Positions 1 to 12,200 of a stretch of DNA of 64,000 bases are shown piece by piece. The notes under the pieces were generated by a model. The model ran no database searches, was not told the origin of the DNA, and was given only the letters and a program-made list of their open reading frames with translations. The position numbers and the translations under genes were made by a program. Source of the stretch: Jaltomata sinuosa (Eukaryota; Streptophyta; Magnoliopsida; Solanales; Solanaceae); the NCBI GenBank assembly GCA_003996215.1, contig QJPP01000003.1:1550001-1614000 (forward strand), given 5' to 3'. Positions within the stretch are counted from its first letter, which is position 1. Every line of letters begins with the position of its first letter.

Positions 1-40
1 TCATTCCCCAACCAATGTGGGACTTTCACCCACTCTAACA
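1..40 (-). mobile_element. LTR-end-like fragment cut by the window edge
   Basis: Read on the minus strand the first 40 bases begin TGTTAGAGTGGG and contain AGTCCCACATTGG. This resembles the 5' end of a common plant LTR whose interior resembles 7100-7345 of this window. Only the first 40 bases are present and no target duplication can be seen, so the family assignment rests on recognition alone. Confidence 0.3.
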
Positions 41-296
41 ATTAGAATTTGATTTGATTGTTCTACAATTGTTATTCGAACATTCTTATATTTGTGCATT
101 TAAACTGGAACAGTTCATTTTATTGCTTGGTAGGATAAAAAAAAATTAAAAGATTAATGTATGTTTCCTTTAAAAAATGAATGACTACATTTTCTGACAA
201 CAATTGTTTTTATTGATATAAATTTTTATTTGTAGTCTAGATAGTTCAAATGTTTTATCAAACTTAAAATATTTATTTCTTTATTCAAATATTATA

Positions 297-544
297 CTCC
301 CTCTGTATCAATTTGTTTGACCTACTTTCTATTTTAGTCCGTTTCAAAAAGAATGACCCTTTCCCTTTTTAGTAACTTTTTAATTTCAACTTTCCACATG
401 GCATGTTTAAGACCACAAGATTAAAGGGCATTTTGGTACATTCCACATATCTTTAATTTAAGACCACAAGATTCAAAAGCCTACTTTATTTTCTTAAACT
501 CCGTGTCAAGTCAAAATAGGTCAATCGATTTGAAACGGAGGGAG
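297..544. mobile_element. Stowaway-like MITE, copy 1
   Basis: The 248-bp element starts CTCCCTCTGTATCAATTTG and ends GATTTGAAACGGAGGGAG, so the ends are inverted repeats of the CTCCCTCCGT type. It is flanked by TA on both sides (295-296 and 545-546), the Tc1/mariner-type target duplication. There is no coding capacity. A sister copy lies at 62,535-62,783. It sits within the last visible intron of the polymerase theta gene, or beyond it if the next exon is further left. Confidence 0.82.
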
Positions 545-829
545 TAATTTTTATCAAATAATAATTTTATTTTGTTTAAATTAAAACTCTCTAATACTTC
601 ATTAACATAACACCTAATTACAATTTTGTTTGAATTATATATTTATTATGTTTACATATTGATAAATTATACACATTCAAATGTATAAAAATAAACAGTT
701 TTAACCATTCAGTGTTCAGATCTAGAAAAAGCATCTTAATCATTCAAATGTGCATTCAGATTTAGATGTTTTAATCTTAATGAAAACAAATGAGGCCTAA
801 GTCTACATCCTAACTGGTTTTGGTCTCGT

Positions 830-1310
830 ATATATGGATATTTTTGGTAGTCATAACAGGCAGCCTACACAAAGGGGGACATAAAACTGGGCCAAGGAAA
901 GAACATAGAAACTTGTGTCTAAACAATGACCCCGTCAAAGCTAGTGGTTCTCTTTACTTCTTTTGCTGGGGTGTGGACAGAGGGAATGATGATAATCATA
1001 ATAGGCAACATATACAAAGAAGAAGAAACAACTAACCACGAAAAGAACTAAACCAAAAGACGCAAAAACTAGTGGTGTGACGGTGAATCTGGCCCTGGCC
1101 AAAGGTTCTCTTCACTTCTTCTGTTGGGGTGGGTGGATCTGCTGGATAGTTTAGTTTAGTCACCTATAGACAAAGAGGATAACACAACTAACTATGGAAG
1201 AAGCTAAACCAAAATGACGTAAAACCTTGTGCTCTAACAATGCAACTGGGCCTAGCTAAAGGTTCTTTCTTTTTATTTCTTTTGTTGGGATGGGGGAAAG
1301 GAGGACAAAT
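830..1310. repeat. Three diverged tandem copies of a unit of about 160 bp
   Basis: Three blocks share the same order of motifs: an A-rich start with AACTAACCA or a similar string, a segment like AAAACTNGTG, GGCC(A/T)A, GGTTCTCTTYACTTCTT, then TTGNTGGGGTG. The TTGCTGGGG-type ends fall near 965-979, 1122-1136 and 1282-1296. No long reading frame fits a known protein. The block lies in the intron following the last visible polymerase theta exon. Confidence 0.5.
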
Positions 1311-1425
1311 GACCCTAGATAACTGCATAAAAACATAATCATGCAGTAGGAAAAAGTCAGAGTTGAGTGGCAAGAAAGTATCTTCCTTCAATAGGGATCA
1401 TATTAACAGAAAAATCTTTCAGTAC

Positions 1426-3202
1426 CTTAGCAAATCCAAGCAATGCTTATCGGTACTAGGGTGCTGTTTTCCTTTTTTACGTCCTTCTGGAATAGGAAGC
1501 TGTAGATGCCCATAGAGTACATTCGCAATTTCTGCTGCTGTGTACAATGAAAAAGTCATGCCAGCCAACTTGTAAGCTTCCTTTTCCAGAATCTTCAGCT
1601 TTCTTCCCAGAATTTGTCGTGCCTGTAGGCATCCTTCCATGTCAACACCTATTCCGCAAAGCTCCATGTCTGCAAGAACATTGACCTACAAGATAAACAC
1701 AGATATCAATTACTTCCAACATTGAGAATGACATGCCCTTTAACAAGTAATAAAAACTTCCCTGTGGAGAATATTCAAATTCTTCAAACACGAATGAAGG
1801 AATTGTAATCCTTTCTAGCATAAAAGCTTGAGATATTTAGAAAAACAAAAAAAGCAGATCTATTTTGCTTGAAACCAAACAGGTACAGAAGCATCTAAAT
1901 TATTCATAGGAGATGAAGATGAAAGCATTCTTAATAGTGAGATGGGCCTTCTCTTTTTTTTGATAACCATGGTGTCCGGGCCAGCTTGCGCGCACCTCGA
2001 CTAATTCCACAGGATACCTACCACCTCCCACCAGCAACAGGTACTAGGTAACTCTGTCCACCTAGGCTAGAACAGATAGGAAGAAATCACCTAGTTTTTT
2101 GTCTCTGCTGGGATTGAACCTGAAACCTCATGATTCTCAACCCCTCATGATTCTCAACCCACTTCATTGACCACTAGGCCACACCCTTGGGTGCGTGAGA
2201 TAGGCGTTCTTCAAGACAAAGATAGTTCAGCTCATTGCATATACTCTATTTAAAATTACGAAACTGAAAAAATATATTTTTCTACAGATTGTTGAATCGA
2301 TTAGACAGTAATAATAGATGTTACACATTTGCAATGCCTCAATGGATGCTTTTTCAGTTCTTCATGTCGAAAGAGGGGAAGGACAATTCCTATTAAAGAA
2401 AGCATATTTCTTGATACAATACCCTATAAGGTACAAAGATACACATATTTCTTTCCTTTTTCCAACTGAATGTACTTGGCCTTTAAGGCTCATGCCAGCT
2501 TATTCTGCCTCGCATAAAGAAAGAGAACAAAAATGATAGAATAACACATTACCTATGTCAATTTTCTTCTAAAGTTGATTTATTGGATAAAAAATTTAGA
2601 GTTCATCACACATAATCCAGTTCTTTGTCTTCTGCTGGGCAAGCATTAAAATACTGGGAACTTCTCTATGGACAATAATTTATTTATAGCAAAAAATTCA
2701 ATTCTGCTACAGCAACCGGAAGAAAGTTGCAAAAACATGGGGTCAGTTCCGCTTTCCTAAGATCCTGAATGTGGCAGTAACGAATTAACTTGTTACAGGT
2801 TTGACCAGTTACTAGGTTGGATAGCTTTGATGCCCCCACAGCAACGGCAACAGAAAAAGCTTGTACTTTCCTTATTTTAAAGGTTTTAATCCCAATCCAT
2901 CACAAGTTAGATTGAAAGATGATCCACATTTGCAATAATTTTTAGAAGGGATTAAATATTGTATTGTTGCACTCGAAATGGATCACATGCAAATATCTTT
3001 TTACCAATGGCATTTCAGTTGCTCCAAGTGCCTCAACAAGTCCTTCAGAAATGACTAGTTTCCATAGAACAGAACACAAGGCTCGTGTTTGTGCTACTCG
3101 ACGACAACAACCATTATGAGCAACTTGTCGCATCTGATTCTTCCATCTACCATTTCGATTAGCAGCAGCAGCAGCCTCAATGGATAACCTTTTCTTCACT
3201 TC
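1426..3202 (-). CDS. TEB: Polymerase theta exons 18-19: start of the family A polymerase domain
   Basis: Exon 18 (3005-3202) reads GRWKNQMRQVAHNGCCRRVA, then ALGATEMPL. Exon 19 (1426-1685) continues VNVLADMELCGIGVD, matching the family A signature in which E-x-PL-x-x-VL-x-x-ME-x-x-G-x-x-x-D precedes the thumb. It ends with STDKHCLDLLR. Residues run to about 1,789. The catalytic palm motifs (DYSQIELR-like and HDE) would follow in exons left of base 1; I found no trace of them on the minus strand of 1-1,425. Intron 18 (1686-3004) carries a SINE. Confidence 0.92.
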
Positions 3203-6200
3203 CTGCAGGAACATGGCAACATTAGATGAAAAGTTTTAGACACTAATGCACTTATAATCATCAATTGTTCAATGGGCCACTCCCAATCACAATAGTATCA
3301 TCAGATATTGAAACCTATACGATGATGATCCAGCACTGGATGTTCCAGGACAACAGAAGGCTAGATTATCTAGTTCACTGATAACTTAATGACAGTATTT
3401 CATAGACCTTATAAAGGGAAACAAAAGCAGCAGTCTGTAAAACAGCAATAACCTCTATGCGAACAAATTTATAATATGTTCGAGCTGATTATTACGAGAC
3501 ATTAGAGTTACCTTTTCTATGCTAGGGTTAGAACCTTTCTCCTCATCAGGCCAGAGCACCCAAGCTACTATACACAAGTCAATCGCATCTTGAACGGGAA
3601 CAGGAGACAACAGATAGCAATTGTTGTCAATAACATCCACTCCTAGAGATTTGACCAAAAGACTCAAGCCACCAAATCTCTGAATTGAAACAGTAGGATG
3701 CTTCAGTACCTGAATCTGAACTTTTAAGTTCCATGTAAACTTTTTTGTATCCTTTTTCCTCATTATGGTACTAATTTTATTCCATCGGTGCATTGCTATC
3801 TCCCACTGAACATTTGGTGGAAGAACATTCCCAATATCACCACCGGTAATGGGCAACGATTGGCTATTTCTTCTGCTGTTGGACCAAAATAAGTCCCTCG
3901 GAAGATTTACATAATAGACGGGAGAATCTTCCCAACAAATGGCTATGCCATATATTTCAAATGGGGCAATGCTGTTCAGTGCAGACTTTTTGCTAAAATG
4001 GACATCAAAGTAGAACTCCCCAGCAGTTTCCCAGAGATCCAAGAAAGAATCAAATCCACCAGCAACAGCAGTCGCATTCATAGGACCCTTCTCTGATGTT
4101 TCTTTGACTCTTCCATGACTTATCTCAGCTCCTTCGTGGTGTTGTTTCCCAGCAAGATTATGATCGGTACACGTACCACCTCCTTCGATGCCCTTAATTT
4201 TTAAAGTTGGATAAGAGGAAGTCTTTGCATTATCAATATGATGATTAGTTTCATTAACTTCACCATAAAGACCATTAGATCCTTCTACATCAAATGCCTC
4301 TTTGTCAGCAACTGTTTTCCTTTTTGCATTTTCTGCTCCTGCATCAGGAATAGTGATATTGACCTCCTTACTTCTTTCTAAGGATGTGTAAAAGACTTGA
4401 TTCGCGTTCTCCAGGCTAACAAAGCTACTAGTTGACCCTTCTGCAGAAGAGGTACTAACTTCTTTGTGAGCACCATGTCCAGCAGCAGTAGATATGACAG
4501 GCTGCGCAAGCGTTGGAACATCAAGTCCAAGCGACCTGAAAGCTGAGAATGCAGCAAGCCTTGCTTCCTCAGCTTTATCAAGAACAATCTTGCGTGCACC
4601 ATATTTTATCTTTTTCGCAACTCCTAATTGGATCCTCCGTTGGGCAGAACCTTCCATAGTGGATAAAACAATTTTCCCAATTAACAGACAAATAATAATC
4701 ATTTAATATGGCTACCCGTGAATCATCTTAAACCACTAGAGAATTGATGAGCATAAATGAAAATGTGAAGGAATGTCAGAAGAAGGAATAAGGGGATAGC
4801 AGAAATATTCATTTCACCAGAAGTACAATATATTGAACTGTGGTTTCTTGCTCAAACGGAAAGTGGAGGCTATAGTGTTGCATCAAATGAATAAGAGCAA
4901 ATTAGTCCAGCATACTATGAGGAAACAGGAACAGTAGAAGGAAGAACCGAAGAAGCATACTCAAGCAACAAGAATGATGGTGACATTACATTTCTCAACT
5001 TCTGTTGCTTGTTATAATATGCAGTAAACATTGCAGAACCATATGGAAAGTGACTCATAAGCATCATAATTTACTATTTCCACATTGCTTCTCAAATATA
5101 GGGATGTCAAAAACTGATAGACCACTCCATGGAAAAACAAAGAAAGTAATGGTCTCCATCCAGCACATAAAGCATTCTCATAAGGGTAAGTAACAGGCCA
5201 TCAATGTGGTCCCAAATCATAGTACGCTCACCTTGGTCAGCCCATGATGAAGACTCAAAAAGTACTTTGACAATATCAAGAACTGATGCTTCAGCAATTG
5301 CTTCAGGTGTCCGAAAACCAGCTTTATATAGTGCTCGAGCTCGGGAACCCTGGTGACTTCTCATTAGTTTTAACGGACTTGACCAAAATAAACAGAAACA
5401 ATAAAGGGAAGAGAAACTTAGTTACCTTAACATATGGAATGGTGGTAAGCTCTACAATCTCTGCCCTCACTCCAAATGAGACACGATTTTGGAATTTTGA
5501 TACTAAGCCTTCAAGGTCATGCCAACCAAGCCTCTCACAAAAAACAGAAACCATGGAAGCAAACCTTCCAGCATTTTCTTGTAAGGCCTGAACCATACCC
5601 CTTGCGACCTTAAATGCATCACAAACCTCGACAACCGGCACTTCCTTCATGCCATAAGGAGACACTTGTAATTAGGGAGACTATGACAAGACTAGGTCTC
5701 AAGCACCGAGGATCAAGAGACGACTCAGTGGGAGACAAGCATCGCAATAGCACTCAAATGTAGATACAAAAGTTGATAAAATTCATTTGAACCCAATCAC
5801 ATAAAAGGAGGAGATATATACATAAAAAGAAATAATATATCAACAATTAGCTAGAGAAAAAAGTGTTGAAGGAGCAAAAAGATGCAAATCATTGAGTTCA
5901 GTACATGCAGGTGCGACAAGTAAGAGAATAGAAAGATATATTGAAGACTAGAAGATTTGAGGCATACAAGGCACACCTATGTATAGGCGTTAAACACAAG
6001 ACACATTGTAATACCCCTACCCCGAGCATAATTTAATTATCATCAAAGTAATGTATGGAACCCCGAAAAATGATAATTTAAGTAACATGAGAACAATATT
6101 TTTATCTTTTTGGTTTCTCAGAAGGAAAATCGTATTACGTCTATAAGACAAAACGGCACAACGCACGTGGCCTAAAGATGTTAAGGCGACAATAAGAATT

Positions 6201-9200
6201 CGATATCATATGTTGTCGGATATTTTACCTTCTCACACAAGTGCCAAGAAAGACTGAGGTATAAAAAGAAATCTATTAATTCACAAGGTATCTATCATTC
6301 GAATGTAAAATAATGAATACAATTTGGTATTCTTGTATTCAACCCTTTCTCCAATTTTGCTCCAATAAATTCAATTTTCATTGGTCGGAATTATGTCGCT
6401 GATTCTGGGTCGTTCTTTCTCGGCGGGTTTTGGGGAATTAACTCTGGGAGGAAACAGTGGAAGGACGAGTTGGATCAGTCGAGAATCAATGTGTGTTTAA
6501 TGGGTGGGGCCCATAGGTTTGAGTTAAGACCTGGATGATCATCTAACTGAACAACTTCCAAGTGAACCTTCTTTGCTCAAGTGCTTCTCCTCTCTGACAC
6601 CGTACTCTCCCATTGGGAATTTTATATCCTAGTAGCACTGAAGGGCTCTGGCGCTCTCAACCAAAGGATGATCTCTATCAGTCTCCTGGCTGAAGTCAGT
6701 GCTCAACTCCGGGGGGTTTCTAAATCCAATCCAAGTTTCACGCCTATGGACTCCCCTTCTGAAGGAAATGTGCTAAATGAGAACATAATATTAGTTATGT
6801 TGATTTGTATTATCACCCACTAGTGGAAACACATTGGGTTTTTCGTTGTTGTTGACTTATATTATCTGATTCAGATCACATGGGATATAGTCATATCCGA
6901 TAAGTTAGGAAAGTTTAAGATTTTTAATCTGATCAGATTAACATTAGAATTATCTCTTAATTCTGGACTATCTAGAATCAAGGGACAATTTTCCTTTTCT
7001 ATAGATTTGTTTTCTCCTGTAAATTGTGTACTTTTTGAAAGAATAGAACATACTATTTACATACAAAAACTTTCATGGAATAAGAGTCAGGCTCATCCCA
7101 ATTCTTTGTTACCAATATTGGACTCCCATATTATTTTATCCACACTCCAGTTTCCATGCATGGACGTGCGGGGGTAATTAGTATCCCGCATCGGATCCCA
7201 ATTTTTATTTTTGTCATGCTTGGGCGTTCTGGGGGTGTTAGTATCCCACATTGATGGTGGATGTGGCAATTTGTCTTCTTTATGGCCTTGGGAAATCCTC
7301 ACCTCATGAGCGAGCTTTTGGGGTTAAACTAGGCCCAAGATCCAATTCTTATCAAATTTGTTCCAAAAGACGGGACATTCTATATTTCCTTAATGAGAAG
7401 CTTTTTTCATCACAAAAATGTTACGGCATGTTTAAGAACAAAAGTTTAAAATGTTCTATAGCCACACAAGTGCTATGGAATATTTAAGATCACAAGTTTT
7501 AAAAGTCTTCCCCTTTCCTTATTAAACTTTGTGTCAACTCAAACTATGGGAAACAAAGGCAAACTACGACAAAAAGTGAAAAAGACAGGGTAACATTTAA
7601 TAAGTTGGTGCCTTAAACTTCATTGGTAAGGTAAGAACTCTAAAAAAATCCAACCCACTGCCATTAGTAGCCAAAAATCAAATAAATCTAATTCCTCAAA
7701 AATAAGAACAAATCTAGCCTAACAAAGAGCCAAGGGAAAAACTAATCAGGACCCATCCTAACCTACTATAGACCTCTATAAAAGGACACTAATGTGCACC
7801 TTCCAAAGTGGAAGAGAAATTGGCTTCAAACATTGAAGACCAATATATCCAGTAAAGTACCTTCCAAGTCATTTGTTCCCTTTAATTCAATTTTTTTGTA
7901 TTTCATCAGTTAATGATTATGGTTACCTTTTTTTCATATCCATATTTATATCCTCTGCTTAAATTTAAGGGACGGACTTCCGTGGAAAACAAAAAAGTTC
8001 TTTTCGGATTGGAAGCGATGACTTAAGCCTCACATAATTGGAAATAACCAATTAGGTGTATGACAAAACCTAGAAATCGATCATCGATCCTACTTGAGTA
8101 CCTGTGCAGGATAGACCTCAACAAAAAACTGAAGAGTAACGGTAGCAAGGGATTGAGTTTAGTAGTCCCTCCGTAGTTAATTCAATATATGTATTGGAAA
8201 AATATGGAGTGAAATTACAAAGCCACGGAAGATTTTGTAGAATACAGTGCCAGCTTGCGTATGTTGGGTCCTATGGGGTGAAAGGAAATCCAAGTGTTCC
8301 GAAAGAAAATCTGCCCCTGTATAGCAACTTAAGTACAAATGTTCATGGTTTTTGGCTTTCTGGTGTAACGTGCAAGATGTAAAGGATCAAGGCAGCATGC
8401 TTGAGTTCATTAGTTCTTTAAAGGTTTATTGATCTTCTCAGATGGAAACATTTCTTTTTGTTTTTATACAGGAGGTTCCCAGATTATGTACTTGCAAGCA
8501 CCATCTTAGTGTTGTGCTGTTAATATCAACAACATACTTATTTACCAGTTCAAAAATATTAGTGTAGTATTGATCCAAAAAAATTCTAGTCCTTAAGAGT
8601 GGCTCTCCCCATAGATGTAATATATTGTATAGACTGACACTGACCATGGTAGTTGAGCCTGGAAATTCCACATCAAATCTTTAAGCTACGACTTGAGGTA
8701 CGATGGACCTAACCCTTTAAACATGATTTCCCTCAAACTAATGCATGTTTAAAGTGTTTTCAAGTGCATAAATAAACATCATAAATGTTGTTTAGTGAAC
8801 TCGTGCATGCAAGTGCACCATGTTTACGAATTTCATGACTACTATCTGATACAAATGATACCTGCATTTATGTTTATAAGTTCTATAAATTACGATTCAC
8901 AATATATGAGATAAAACAATGTTCACATGCACATAATGATTATGTTCATGATTAAACCTTGACGAATGATATAAATAAATTGAGATAAAATGATATAAAT
9001 ATATTTTGGGATGAACCTTTAGATAATTGTTTTTTAGAATGGGAGTTTGTTCTTAGGGAAACTTCAGGTTTGGGGAACCTTTAAATAACTGAGAGGGTAT
9101 TTGGAAGTACGTAGTGGCAGAACGAAGTAGTGTCAAGGGGGTTCATTCGTCAGAAAATTACACTGTGCAAATAGAGTAAAAATGATCTTTTTTGGTTATA

Positions 9201-12200
9201 TGTGAGCTGTTGAATCCCCTTGACATGAAGAAAAATCCAAGTATAGTGGTAAAGGGGATACACAATTGTTTTAGGTCATATGTTCAAATTACAACAGACA
9301 TTCTAGAACTTTTTTGAATCCCCTCGTATAAATTTCTGGTTCCGCCACTGGATGTAAGGGTTTATTTCCCCAAAAACCACGCGTCGGATAGGATCATAGT
9401 TAGAACCCATATGGATGGTGTGTATGTCTATCCACTTTAAAATGATAGTGGTGTACTTGGTTAGGGTTGCTAGAACCCATACGAATGTCATTGTCTAGTA
9501 CGAACCTCCCCAGAAATGAGAAAGAATATGTTTATGGCCTACAGAAAGCATTGTATTTCAAAAATGGTTCTTTAATGATTTACCATGTTTATTATTTTGA
9601 GATTCTATTAATGTACATGACAAAATCTGATTTTAATATTAAAGTGCATGTTTTTTTTAAATACTTGTCCAGCCTTTTAGAAGGAGGTCGATGAGACTTG
9701 ATGCGTATTTGTATACTCACCTCATTTACCTTTGTGGTACAAGTTCAAGTACCACACCAGATTCCTCGAGTTGAATACCACCTGCATATTTTCAGTGGCG
9801 AGCCCCTGCACTAGACTTGTGGAGGCTTCTCTTGCCATTTTCTCCCGTTGATATTACATGTCAGGCTATGTCCAATTTCTACTTATATGTAATGTATTCC
9901 ATAAACACTCCATTGACTCATTCTGGTATATGTCTATGTATTTGGTATTGTATTTGGATTATGCTTCTCGTCAAAGCTTATTCAGATATGTGATGCTTTT
10001 ACGCAATTCTATGATATGGTCATGTTTTATATTTAATTGATATAACCGGGAAAAGGGTTTGTGCGGGAGCGCCAAGCATGTTGGGTGCCGGTCACGCGCC
10101 CCTAATTTGGGTTGTGGCACACATGATAACTGTCAAATACGGGACAATATCTCACATAAGAACATAACTAAAAGAAAGACAGCGCGGTGCACTAAGCTCC
10201 AGCTATGCGCGGGATCCAGGGAAGGATCGGACCACAAGGGTCTATAGTACGCAACCTTACCCTGCATTTCAGTAACTCTTCCAATATTTAACTCTAACAT
10301 TCTCCCATTAAAACTTACGATTCTAATAGCAGGTATTTCGCAATAAAGCATATTAAGTGTGTTCTACACTGCAACTATGAATCCAATGAAGCTAGGTGAG
10401 AGAGAGAGGGCTACAGTAGTGTTTGCCATTCATTTCAAAGAAATTTACCTGCACGAGCCTTGACAATATAAGAGCCACAAAGAATCTCCTACAGATGCGA
10501 CGCATGTGCTCATCTGAGAGCATATGGTCATTCAGAGATCTGTTATCTAACTTTCCCTGCAACCCTTTAGTACCAGCCTTTGACCTATACGATGTACGAA
10601 CTGGTGCACCATGAGCCATTCGCATCAAAAAGGGTTCTTGAACTCCAACCCGATTGCCAACTGACTGAACATCAAAACGCAAAGCACACAAATATCTCCA
10701 TCACAGTCATCATGATTGTAGGAACAAATTTATCTCGTGAAATAATGTCAGGCAATTATCATATTAGCAACCAAGCACAAACTCATGACCTCAAATCTTG
10801 GCATGCCACCTTATAGCAAAAGCAAGCAGTCTTGAAGCATCAAAATCACTTTGAACATTAACTGATTAAATCTTCAAGCTAAAGTATTCAATTAGCATTG
10901 ACTATGGAGAACTTAAAACCAAGTGACCAATCATTAAAATACCTGTTCCTGCTGAAGAACATTTTCTTTTTTTTCTCCTGTAGTTCTTGAGGTAATAAGA
11001 TATTTTAGGGCAGAGAAAGAAAATAGGAACTCCACATTTTACCAGTTAACCTAGCATCCTAGTTGACGATGCAAGATACTTCAGCTACAAATTCTTGAAC
11101 ACAAAACAATTTATATTATGCAGTTAACATTAAGGAGTCATACACTTCCTGTGTCAGAGAATGAGAAATTAGCTCCAAACTATAGTACCTTGCATGTACG
11201 CAAGAACTCTTTTTCAACTATAAAGTACATAGCTCATGAATTATTAGCACGCTTTCCCTTGCAAAGCTGACAAACATTAGAAAGCTCAACCAATCCAGGC
11301 TTATTTGTCAAGGCAGGACATGAATATCTTTTAGATAATTGACAGAAGCTGAATAATTTAAGAGCGGTTAAAGTCCTACCTCAGATAATGCGTGAAGTCT
11401 AGTGGTCATATTATTCATCTATTGGAAAATGCATCGAATGATAGAAAGGTGTGGCAAAAACCAAGGTCAACTCCCGAACAATCAGTAAATGAAGACAAAT
11501 TAGCAGCACGTAAGGAGGTTTGTGAGGTTATTCCATAATTTCTACTGGGTAATCTAGTATCCTTATGCATGAAGATAATCAATTTGGTCGTTGTGCTCGG
11601 ACTTCTATTATGGATTACTGACCACTCAACCAAGCAACCACAACAAGATGGGCATGGGGGCAATCTCATGGAAAAGGCAGGAGGACAGCATAGAACATCT
11701 TGGGAAATACAGACACATTCCCACCCTTCACCCCCACCCCAAACAAAAACAAAACAAAAAAGAAAAAAGTTATGGGATTATGACAATGGTTTAGGAATGA
11801 ACTAATGATTATGCAGCAAAACTCTACAGTTCGGTTACCTGATCCAGGGAAGACAACTCCATGAACCTCTGGTAATACAGTTCCCAGTCAGGCTCAAGAT
11901 CAACATTAATGGGTGTTACTAAGTAAACAACATGCAGATCAGATGCAAGCACAAATCCTTCCCTCGCTCTAATCAAATCATCCAAGACAACCTAGAAAAC
12001 AAGAGAATGAGCATCATTGGATTCCCATCCCAATATTTGCACTACTCAATTGCAAAAATGTAAACAAGGACCATTTGAGTAAAAGAACAAAATTGACAAG
12101 AAATGATATGATGGTAAAGTGATAGCAAGTGGAAACAACTTCAGATGTTACCAGTGATTCTTCAGGAGAGAGAGAGCTGCCAAAAGCTGCACGACCAAGA

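Larger units (their letters stand above)
5645..10448. other. Intron 14 of polymerase theta: repeat-filled, no gene
   Basis: The intron is about 4.8 kb. Around 6,006 there is a TGTAATACCCC string that looks like the start of a gypsy-type LTR. Around 10,078-10,118 the text GTTGGGTGCCGGTCACG, then TTGGGTTGTGGCA, looks like the other end of one. Between them are an LTR-like fragment (7,100-7,345) and a MITE (9,112-9,350). No reading frame here resembles a known protein. I infer an old, decayed LTR insertion with later insertions, but could not define matching target duplications. Confidence 0.4.

Noticed and set aside
1..1425. Remaining polymerase exons of the theta gene
   Set aside because: No minus-strand frame here resembles the family A palm motifs; the stretch is a MITE, a degenerate tandem repeat and an LTR scrap, so the exons must lie outside the window.
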